Positions 47,562 through 54,954 of a DNA stretch of 64,000 bases are shown piece by piece. Source of the DNA: CAYUQT01 sp964446835. Lineage in GTDB: Bacteria > Planctomycetota > Phycisphaerae > UBA1845 > JAFGLZ01. Below the pieces are notes generated by a model. It searched no databases. It saw only the letters and a program-made list of their open reading frames with translations, and was not told the origin of the DNA. The stretch lies in the NCBI GenBank assembly GCA_964446835.1, contig CAYUQT010000001.1:1-64000 (forward strand), given 5' to 3'. How positions within the stretch are numbered: the stretch's first letter is position 1; the number at the start of each line of letters is the position of its first letter. Made by a program: the position numbers and the translations under genes.

Positions 47562-48003
47562 CACCAATGTCCTCCTGCGCATCGCGCAGCCGGGCCACCC
47601 ACATCGACAGGTGGCGCTGGACGCCATCGAGTCGCTGAGGGTACGCGATGCCGAGAATTTTGCGATTTGCCCACAGAGCCTCTACGAAATGTACGTGGTG
47701 TGTAGCCGGCCGGTCAGCGCGAACGGCCTTGGAATGACGCCGCAGCGGGCTCATGCGGAGATTGACGGCGTCCGCGCCCTCTTTCAGGTTCTGCCCGAGA
47801 CGTCGCAGGTCTATCCCACCTGGCAAGGGCTCATTGCCAAGTACGCCCCCGCGGGCAAGCGAGCGCATGACGCCCGGCTTGTGGCCCTGATGATCGAGCA
47901 CCATATACCGAGACTTCTCACATTCAACGACGTCGACTTCGCCCAGTTCGTCGAGATCGCAGCCTTGAACCCCTTCGACGTCTTGGGCGTCCCCCGGGTC
48001 TAG
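47548..48003 (+). CDS. VapC-like PIN-domain toxin
   Basis: 151 residues. PIN hallmarks are the N-terminal MILVDTNVLLR with Asp5, the conserved acidic SLYEMY, AHDARLVALM, and the C-terminal LLTFNDVDF. It should be a Mg-dependent ribonuclease held in check by the upstream antitoxin. Both genes run opposite to the flanking kinase and efflux genes and sit between the two 62-bp repeats, so they look like a later arrival. Confidence 0.88.
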   Translation: MILVDTNVLLRIAQPGHPHRQVALDAIESLRVRDAENFAICPQSLYEMYVVCSRPVSANGLGMTPQRAHAEIDGVRALFQVLPETSQVYPTWQGLIAKYAPAGKRAHDARLVALMIEHHIPRLLTFNDVDFAQFVEIAALNPFDVLGVPRV

Positions 48004-48076
48004 AGCACCAAGATCAGCAGCCGTCATGGACGCGTAGGGGCCTGGGTCGAGGTCGTCGCGGTCGGCCGCGATGTGT

Positions 48077-49546
48077 TTAGCCAGTCGCTGTCGAGTCAGC
48101 ACGAGGCAGTCGGACCACAAATGTAGTGCCCCGGCCTACTTCGCTGCGGAATGTGATCGTCCCGCCATGGGCCTCGACGATACTCTTGCAGATCGCCAGT
48201 CCCAGCCCGCTTCCGCCTTCTTCTCGGCTGCGGGCCTTGTCCACCCGGTAGAACCGCTCGAAAAGGTGTGGCTGGCTTTCCTCGGGGATCCCCAATCCCG
48301 TATCGGCAATTGTCAGCGCCGCGTCAGGCCCGTCGACGCCCACAGAAACGTGAACGTGCCCCCCCTCGCGGTTGTAGCGGATGGCATTGGTCAGCAGGTT
48401 CGTCGTAACCTGGGCGATCCGGGAGGCGTCGGCAGTCAGTTCCGCGGATTTCAGGTTGGCCTCAATGACAACGTGCTTCTTCTCCGCCAGCGCGGCGACC
48501 ATGGAGATGCACCCCTCCGCCACGTCGCGCAAGTCGAATGGCTTGCGGTCCAGCCTGAGCCGGCCGGCGTCGGCCCCTGCCAGCAGCAGAAGCGAGTCCA
48601 CAAGATCCTTCATTCGACTCGACGCCCGCAGACACGTCTCGATCGCCTTGCGATACTCCTCGGCCGTGCGCTCCCGCGTCAGGGCCAGTTGCGCGTGCGT
48701 GTGGATCACCGACAGCGGCGTGCGGAGTTCGTGCGAAGCATCCGCCGTAAAACGAATCTGCTGCTGGAAGGCCGCATCCAGGCGGTCGAACATCTCGTTC
48801 AGTACTCCGGCGAGGCTCCCGAGTTCACTCTGTACTTCCGCCGCATCGATTCGGCGGGACAGATTGGACGCCGAGATATCCTGCGCGACCGAGGTGATCG
48901 CCTGGATCGGTCTCACGGCACGCAGCGAGACCAGCCAGCCGCCCACCAGACCCAGGACCAGAACGCCGGCGCCGATGCCGGCGAGCAGAAATGCCAGACG
49001 CCGCAATTCGGCCTGCACCGGACGAATCGACGTCCCGATCAGTATGCGTGTCCCGAAGGGACCATCTGTGAATGCCTCGCGGAACTCGACCCGTTGGCGG
49101 ATCCGGGGCGGCCCGGGTATCTGCGGCCGAGGAGGCCATTCGGGTCGAACCCCCGCGTATGGCACGTCACCCGCGGCAACGGAGGCCTTCATCACCTTGC
49201 CCTCGGCATTCCAGATCACGTAGTAGTCCGATCCCACACCGCCGGCCTCAAACCGTTGAACCAGCGAGGTTGGAACCTCAAAGTCGTCCGCGGTCAGTTC
49301 GTGCCTGTGACCGTGTGGGGGCTCGTCCGTCCCACGGGTCGTCGAACCGGTGGTCGACGGCTCCGGCCGCTTCGGCAGGTGGAATCCCGTCACCAACACC
49401 TGAACCGATCGCGCCAACTCGGCATCCAACTGCTCGAACCGTCCCCGTGAGATGCCGAAGTACGACGCGGTGCCAAAGCCGACAAGCACCACGGCCAGCA
49501 GGCCCGCGTGCCAGAGCTGAAGCGTCCACCGGATGGACCTAAACAT
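48077..49546 (-). CDS. Sensor histidine kinase (OmpR-partner type)
   Basis: 489 residues. Two membrane helices (LWHAGLLAVVLVGFGTASYF and FLLAGIGAGVLVLGLVGGWL) flank a ~150-residue periplasmic sensor. A HAMP domain follows, then HisKA with the phospho-His in DASHELRTPLSVI and a HATPase domain with TNLLTNAIRYN, IADTGLGIP and GGSGLGLAI. The start at MFRSIRW overlaps the response-regulator gene by 8 bases, so the two are co-translated. Its last ~45 codons begin with a 62-base block that is repeated at 47168-47229. Confidence 0.92.
   Translation of the reverse strand: MFRSIRWTLQLWHAGLLAVVLVGFGTASYFGISRGRFEQLDAELARSVQVLVTGFHLPKRPEPSTTGSTTRGTDEPPHGHRHELTADDFEVPTSLVQRFEAGGVGSDYYVIWNAEGKVMKASVAAGDVPYAGVRPEWPPRPQIPGPPRIRQRVEFREAFTDGPFGTRILIGTSIRPVQAELRRLAFLLAGIGAGVLVLGLVGGWLVSLRAVRPIQAITSVAQDISASNLSRRIDAAEVQSELGSLAGVLNEMFDRLDAAFQQQIRFTADASHELRTPLSVIHTHAQLALTRERTAEEYRKAIETCLRASSRMKDLVDSLLLLAGADAGRLRLDRKPFDLRDVAEGCISMVAALAEKKHVVIEANLKSAELTADASRIAQVTTNLLTNAIRYNREGGHVHVSVGVDGPDAALTIADTGLGIPEESQPHLFERFYRVDKARSREEGGSGLGLAICKSIVEAHGGTITFRSEVGRGTTFVVRLPRADSTATG
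48155..48216. repeat. 62-bp direct repeat inside the intact kinase gene
   Basis: Encodes the G2 box and following helix of the intact kinase. Identical to 47168-47229. Sequence diverges abruptly on both sides of the block. Confidence 0.92.
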
Positions 49547-50192
49547 GAACCTGGTATCCTTCACCGCGCCGCGTAATGATGAACTCCTTCCCCAGCTTCT
49601 TTCGAACGTTGGAAACGTGAACATCGACGAGGTTGGAGAGTGTGTCGTCGTCTTCGTCGAAAAGGTGATCGTAGATCATGGTCCGCGTGACCAGCTTGCC
49701 CTTGTGCATCGCAAGGAATTCAACCAATGCGTATTCCCGCGGCGTGAGGGACACCAATTGTCCCGCCTTGCGGACCGTGTGGTCGGCCGTATCGACCGTG
49801 ACGTCCCCGATCTCGATTACCGGATGCGCCTGGCCGGCCGATCGGCGGATGATCGCTCGCAGCCGTGCCTGCAATTCGGAGAGCTCAAATGGCTTGGTGA
49901 GGTAATCGTCCGCCCCGGCATCGAGGCCCCTCACCCGGTCGGGCAGCGTGTCGCGCGCCGTCAGGATGAGCACGGGCGTTGACTTGCTCCTCCGCAGTTC
50001 GCGAAGAAGATCCCAACCGTTCATCCCCGGCAGCATCAGATCGAGGACGATCGCGTCATAGTCCGACACGGCCGTCTTGAACAGACCGCTACGTCCGTCG
50101 GAGGCTTCATCCACGGCGTATCCGGCCTCTCGAAGCGATTGAGCCAGCGCATCGAGGAGATCGGGCTCATCTTCTATGACCAGTACTCGCAT
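49539..50192 (-). CDS. OmpR/PhoB-family response regulator
   Basis: 217 residues. The receiver domain has the phosphoacceptor Asp51 in AIVLDLMLPG, acidic EDEPD at the N-terminus, and Lys in YLTKPFE. The winged-helix output domain ends RRGEGYQVHV, with LTPREYALVEFLA typical of the family. It is first in a two-gene operon with the sensor kinase. The CTTCAT-N5-CTTAAGG box at 50250-50268 in front of it suggests autoregulation. Confidence 0.94.
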   Translation of the reverse strand: MRVLVIEDEPDLLDALAQSLREAGYAVDEASDGRSGLFKTAVSDYDAIVLDLMLPGMNGWDLLRELRRSKSTPVLILTARDTLPDRVRGLDAGADDYLTKPFELSELQARLRAIIRRSAGQAHPVIEIGDVTVDTADHTVRKAGQLVSLTPREYALVEFLAMHKGKLVTRTMIYDHLFDEDDDTLSNLVDVHVSNVRKKLGKEFIITRRGEGYQVHV

Positions 50193-50222
50193 AAGGCGCC
50201 CCAGATATCTTCATGCATGGCC

Positions 50223-50268
50223 ATCATACCGGTCAAGCTATCAGGCCAAACCTTAAGAGAACATGAAG
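50223..50268 (-). promoter_or_regulatory. Response-regulator operon promoter with OmpR-type box
   Basis: On the minus strand CTTCAT, five bases, CTTAAGGT (50250-50268), then 21 bases, then TATGAT (50223-50228) as the -10. There is no good -35; the box lies where a bound activator would replace it, as in Pho-box promoters. The same box is in front of macA. Confidence 0.65.
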
Positions 50269-50322
50269 GATATCCGTGGGCCGAAGCAGCGATTGGGTCC
50301 GAAAGCCCCCCCGGGCCACCTC

Positions 50323-51465
50323 CTACCGTTCGAACACGAACTGCCGGGCGTTGGCCTGCGTTCGCACAATCTTGATCACAGCCGAATCCAACGTATCCGT
50401 GCCGCCGGCGGCGCGCTTCTTCATCTCCTCGGCAACGTACTTCTCTCGATCCTGGTTGAGCTGCTTGATCTTCTGCTGAACCTCCTGACGCTGCCTGGCC
50501 TTCGCCTCCACATAGGCGTTTCGCTGTTCGGGGGTCATCCTGCGGAGCTCCTCGGGCAAGTCCTCCGCCTTGGCGCTCGAAAGATCGACCTTCTTATCGT
50601 TCACCGCGTCCACCAGATCCCACGAGGCGTTCCGATACTGAGCCGATGCCTTCGCCACATGCCGTTCCACGCCTCCACCCGGTGCAGAGGCGGCGTTCTG
50701 GTCCTGCACCCGCTGCCTCTCACCCGCCACCCGGCCCAGAGTGCCATAGCGAACGTACGTCGTGTTCAACGTCTCGCCCAGACGCGCGATCTCGGCGTCC
50801 TGAGGGGCCGGAATATGAACCACCTTGGCGTTCTGGTCGATGTTGATGTACTTGCCGTCGGCCAGCGTGGCACCCTTCTCCCAGTCCGTCGATACACCCA
50901 GGGGGTAGGGCCCGCAGAAGATCGTGTTGACGATAATCCCCTTGGCAATGGCCGCCTTGCACGCCGACTGGTAGTCCACGCCCCCCTGAGTAAACGGCTC
51001 GTTGCCCGCAATGAATATGGCCTTGTAGTGGCTGTTCGAGGGGTTCCACATCAGGCCCTCCGTGGCACGCTGGATCACCATCCCGCAGTATTCATCACCC
51101 CCTCGCGTGCGCAGGCCGAACAGCTCCTCCGATACCTTATCGAGATCCGTCGTCAGCGGCAGGATCTTCCGGATGTACCCCTCGCTGAGCGGCAGCGTCG
51201 ACTTGCCGTATTCGTACAGAGCCACCTGCAGTTCCGGCGTAAGCCCGTTCTGCTTCGACTTGGCGAATTCATTGACGATCCGCCAGAGCTGCGTCTTCGC
51301 CTGATCGATCAGACCGTCCATACTGTTGCTCGTGTCGAGCAACAGGGCAATCTGAATCAACGGCCGGCTCGACGCCTCCGCCGCTCCCGCCGCACCGGCA
51401 AGGAAGCCCGCCGCCCACAACACGCTCACCACCGCCACGGTACAGACCATCTCCGTTCGCTTCAT
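50323..51465 (-). CDS. Secreted vWA-domain protein
   Basis: 380 residues with a signal peptide (VVSVLWAAGFLAGAAGAAEA). The vWA domain starts IALLLDTSNSMDGLIDQ, a complete MIDAS (DxSxS), with further motifs ELQVALYEYG and AIFIAGNEPF. The C-terminal third is a charged coiled coil (QEVQQKIKQLNQDREKYVAEEMKK). It probably binds a protein partner through a metal ion outside the cytoplasm. GGAG 8 bases upstream of the ATG supports this start; the upstream open frame covers repeat DNA. It follows the two-component genes in the same orientation, 130 bases further upstream. Confidence 0.85.
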   Translation of the reverse strand: MKRTEMVCTVAVVSVLWAAGFLAGAAGAAEASSRPLIQIALLLDTSNSMDGLIDQAKTQLWRIVNEFAKSKQNGLTPELQVALYEYGKSTLPLSEGYIRKILPLTTDLDKVSEELFGLRTRGGDEYCGMVIQRATEGLMWNPSNSHYKAIFIAGNEPFTQGGVDYQSACKAAIAKGIIVNTIFCGPYPLGVSTDWEKGATLADGKYINIDQNAKVVHIPAPQDAEIARLGETLNTTYVRYGTLGRVAGERQRVQDQNAASAPGGGVERHVAKASAQYRNASWDLVDAVNDKKVDLSSAKAEDLPEELRRMTPEQRNAYVEAKARQRQEVQQKIKQLNQDREKYVAEEMKKRAAGGTDTLDSAVIKIVRTQANARQFVFER

Positions 51466-51681
51466 GGAAGCGTCTCCTTCAGAAAGGCCGTTCAGGTCTT
51501 CAACAGGTCCCACCGACCGAATATCGTCGGCCACACCATTCGACGCCGGAACCACCGAAAAGTTCCCGACTCGATTCCACGAGAAGACGCCCGAAGAAGT
51601 GCCGCCTGACCCCGATCCCCCCCACGCCGAACCGTCCCTCCCACAAGAGTCCCTGCTACTGGCAATCGTGAACTGCCTTGG

Positions 51682-51941
51682 CCCGGGGTGAGCGAAGCGA
51701 ACCCAGGGTACAGTCTCTGTCACCATCCAGCCCCGAAAGGGGCGACGGAACGTTCACACCTGACAACCCACCGCCCCAACTCCTCCGCTCAGCACCCTCC
51801 GAGCCGGATCGTCTCGATCCGGAACCCGGGCGAACCCCGGCCACTCGCCCCAACGGGGCGAAGGACTGTAGCCACGTGGCGGAGCGCAGCGGAGCCCGTG
51901 GTTCACCGTCCCCTCATACAACAACCGCCCCGAAGGGGCGG
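51682..51941. repeat. Cluster of REP-like palindromes
   Basis: Five short hairpins lie close together: CCCGGGGT/ACCCAGGG (51682-51708), GCCCC-GAAA-GGGGC (51730-51743), TCGCCCC/GGGGCGA (51845-51861), CCACG/CGTGG near 51872-51901 and CCGCCCC-GAA-GGGGCGG (51925-51941). Motifs such as GAGCGAAGCGAA and GCGGAGCGCAGCGGAG sit in or between them. These look like extragenic palindromic elements. No REP-associated transposase is in the window. Confidence 0.7.
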
Positions 51942-52115
51942 AGGAGCACAGCATTCCTCAGAAGCCAACAACTCACCGGCCCCCTTATCCCCGATGAGCC
52001 AGGAGAGCAACCAGACCAGGAACACCGACCATGAAGACTCACCAACCCACCGCCACCCAGTCCGCTTTCATAGACCCTGCCCCATCGCCCCTTGCCCGTG
52101 CCGTTCCCGAGACAT

Positions 52116-52899
52116 GTGACATTCCGGGACAAAGTGAGACATTCACCAACACACGCACTCCGAATACACACCGTGCTCCCCCGCCATCATCCCCGCGCCT
52201 CCGCCCGATGCCCGACAGTCCCCTGGCCCGAGCGCGCATACTACGTGTCGAAAGTGAGACATTCGCCGACCCGTCGTGTCGCATTCTCAACCACGAACCC
52301 CGTGCCCCACTCGGACCGCCATTCTCCAAGACCCATTGCCCAATCCCTGTCACATCCGAAACGCGTGAAATATGCGTCGAAAGTGTGACATCGGACGATA
52401 CCGCCGCTCTGAATACCCGCCCCGCGCCAGATCCCCCGCCCAGCGAATCGTATGAAATATGTGTCGAAAGTGAGACATTCCCTCCTACGAGCCGGGCAGT
52501 CCTCTGCCCGGATACCCGACGTGCGACGCTCAATCCCAACAAACGACCCGATAAGATCGAGTCTCCAGATGCCAGCAGCCCCTATCCTCTATCACCTACC
52601 CCCGATACCCCGTCGTCCAAGATCTGTGACAACACGGGACAAAGTGAGACATTCGCCGACTCGCCCACTCCGAATACGCCCGCTTCGCCCGCCCACCGAC
52701 CGGCTTCTGACGTCCAACTCCTGACTTCTAACTCCCAACTCCTGGCTTCTACCTCCACACCCCGCCGAACATGTGACAATCCGGGACAAAGTGAGACATT
52801 CGCCGACTCGCTCAATCCGAATACACCCGCCTCGCCCGCCCACCTGCCGGCTTCTGACCTGCAACTCCCGGATTCTACCTTCCAACTCCTGACTCCTAG
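52116..52899. repeat. Composite array of GTGAGACATTC-core repeats and heptamers
   Basis: Six core copies, all in the same orientation: long form (GTGACA, 7-9 bases, GGGACAAAGTGAGACATTC) at 52116-52144, 52626-52654 and 52773-52801, and short form (GTGTCGAAAGTGAGACATTC or close) at 52244-52263, 52374-52393 and 52461-52480. Spacing is irregular, 87-174 bases. The last two copies sit in ~147-base tandem units that also hold heptamer runs at 52704-52756 and 52851-52899 (CTTCTGA, CTCCTGA, CTTCTAA, CTCCCAA and variants). Frames across this stretch on both strands are repeat by-products. Confidence 0.85.
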
Positions 52900-52901
52900 C
52901 A

Positions 52902-53388
52902 CTACAGCGCAAGGTGCCAAGAGTACATGGGGTGCGTCATGAGGCACCCTCTGTAACTGCTCCAACATCCACACCAGTCGCCACCCCCTTTCTCATCTAT
53001 GAGGAAACAGAGCCCCCTTACAAAGAGAGCCCGACAATGTCATCCACAAGACCCGAGCCCGCCACGCAGTCCACCGCCCCAAGAGACACGCCGCGAACCG
53101 TGTCTCCCCGGCCGGCGAAGTTCAAGGCAGATCGCCAAGAAGTCTGCTCCCCTCCCACAACGTCCGCCGAACGGCCGGATACCTGGCGGCAGTGATGACA
53201 GCGGCGACATCACATTGCGAGGGACCGGTACACCGGGTAACCTCGCCACGGCGAAGAGCACCTGTCCGGACGACTTCCTGGCCGCAGGGGTGACGAAACG
53301 ATGCGCCGACATGGACACAGCCAACGGCATCCCGGCATCAAAGGAGGCGTCTGACCTCGGTCTCATACAGAGAGGAAAGGACCGCCCC
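52902..53388. other. Non-coding stretch between the repeat array and the C45 gene
   Basis: No recognisable gene. The plus-strand frame continuing into the C45 protein has no homology-like features here. A GAGGAAAGG at about 53372-53380 serves the next gene. Confidence 0.5.
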
Positions 53389-54954
53389 GTGAATACCGCC
53401 GTCATCAGACACCTGTGCATGATGCGAAACGTCGCGATCCTGACCGCCCTTGGACTGGCTGCGCCTCGTGCCTCCGCGGCGGAGACGAGCCTGATCCATG
53501 TGGCCGGCACACCCGAGCAGATCGGCACGATCTGGGGCAAGATGAACAAGGAGATCATCGTTCGCGACATGGACGCCCAGTATCTGAAACCGGCTGCCAA
53601 GGCGGGCCTGTCGAGGGAAACACTCATCGAACGTTCGGCGGCCTATGTGCGGATCGTCAAGGAAATCGCGCCGCACTGGCTTGAGGAAGCGCGAGCGATC
53701 GCCCGGGCGGCCGGCGTGGACGAGGCCCTGTACGTCGCCTTTGTCGGTGGCCACGCGCGCAAGCGGTTCCTCCACGAGTGCACCTCCTACGCGGTTTCGC
53801 GCAGCCATGCCCGGAACGGCGCCATCCTGTTCCACAAGACCCGCGACAACGTGGATCGGACGCAGGTGACACCCATCGTGGAAAGCTCGCTGGAGGGTAT
53901 CAACAAGTTCATCGCCGTATCGGATGTGGGCTGCATCAAATGCTCCATGATGGTCAACGAAAAGGGTCTGGCCGGTTCGGGAGACTACCCGGCCGACCGA
54001 AAAAAAGAGTCGTCCACCCTGCGCCTCGATCCGGCCGAGCCGCAATACCGCGGCCTGATGGCAGGCTCGATTCTCCGGCACATTGCGGAACGGGCGTCGA
54101 GCTGCGCCGAAGCCCTCGCCATCATCGAGGACTTCGTGGCGAAGGGGTACTACGCAGGCGGCGAGGTAAACGGAAGCCACTGGCTGTTCGTCGACCGCAA
54201 GGGCACGATTCTGGAGGTGTGCAACAATTCGCGGCACGTGGTGTCGAAGGTTCACACGCAGAAGGCGTATTTCAGCAGGTTCAACAAGAGTGAGACTGCC
54301 CAGCGCCTCCGCGAGGCGGAGGCGGTCGACTTCCACCTGTTCCACGACCTTTCGCGCGTCCGGCCCATGCTGACCAAGGACTCGATCTCGGGGATGACCG
54401 TCGAGATTGACCCGGACCGCCCCGACCTGCTTACCTGCGCGTGGGTTTCACTGCCCGTCCGCGCGGTGGCCTTCCCGATACTGATGGGGCAACGCCGCAC
54501 GCCGGCGTGCCTGGTCGACGGGACGGGCTACGAGCTGGGCAAGAAGAGCCCACCCCAGACACCACGGTGGGAGGCATTGGAGCGATCTATGCACGCCGAA
54601 AAGGAACGGCTGAAGGAGAAGGTGAAGGCAAGCGTCACCGCCGGCAATCCTGAACACACGCCCGCGGAACCCTTGGAGCAATGGTCGGCAGCCCAGGCCG
54701 CAAAACTCGTCAAGGCACTCGAACAGCCCGAGAAGGCCGCCGACTCACCCAATCACATGGACTCAGCACATCCGATAGCACAACCGTCGGATTCGGGCAC
54801 CGCCTGCCACCACGTCCAGTCCACGTCGTTCATCGCCGACCCACCGTCCGGCGCAAGCCCACCCCGCGACACCGAAACGGTTCTTGCGACACACAAGTGT
54901 GACCCCGCGGGCACAGCCACCGAGATCCCGACCTTCGGAGGCCTATCGAAATGA
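53389..54954 (+). CDS. C45-family Ntn-hydrolase (IAT-like acyltransferase/peptidase), exported
   Basis: 521 residues from a GTG with GAGGAAAGG 8 bases upstream, followed by a signal-like segment (VAILTALGLAAPRASAAE). The enzyme belongs to the acyl-CoA:6-APA acyltransferase-like group. The self-processing nucleophile Cys is at about residue 131 in HECTSYAVSRS, followed by LFHKTRDN and, later, EVNGSHWLFVDRKGTILEV. Such proteins cleave their own chain before this Cys and hydrolyse amides. The last ~100 residues are a Pro/Ser/Thr-rich tail of low complexity. Its stop overlaps the start of a GH78 rhamnosidase (ATGA), so the two are translationally coupled. The real substrate is unknown. Confidence 0.75.
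   Translation: MNTAVIRHLCMMRNVAILTALGLAAPRASAAETSLIHVAGTPEQIGTIWGKMNKEIIVRDMDAQYLKPAAKAGLSRETLIERSAAYVRIVKEIAPHWLEEARAIARAAGVDEALYVAFVGGHARKRFLHECTSYAVSRSHARNGAILFHKTRDNVDRTQVTPIVESSLEGINKFIAVSDVGCIKCSMMVNEKGLAGSGDYPADRKKESSTLRLDPAEPQYRGLMAGSILRHIAERASSCAEALAIIEDFVAKGYYAGGEVNGSHWLFVDRKGTILEVCNNSRHVVSKVHTQKAYFSRFNKSETAQRLREAEAVDFHLFHDLSRVRPMLTKDSISGMTVEIDPDRPDLLTCAWVSLPVRAVAFPILMGQRRTPACLVDGTGYELGKKSPPQTPRWEALERSMHAEKERLKEKVKASVTAGNPEHTPAEPLEQWSAAQAAKLVKALEQPEKAADSPNHMDSAHPIAQPSDSGTACHHVQSTSFIADPPSGASPPRDTETVLATHKCDPAGTATEIPTFGGLSK

Noticed and set aside
52116..52801. Possible CRISPR array
   Set aside because: The repeat core is only about 14-20 bases, spacing varies from 87 to 174 bases, two repeat forms alternate, and there are no cas genes.
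52031..52942. A 303-codon open frame, and others on the opposite strand, across the repeat array
   Set aside because: Its translation is just the repeat read over and over (ETFADS, DNPGQSETF), in several frames at once, with no domain. Frames at 30-435 are the same artefact.
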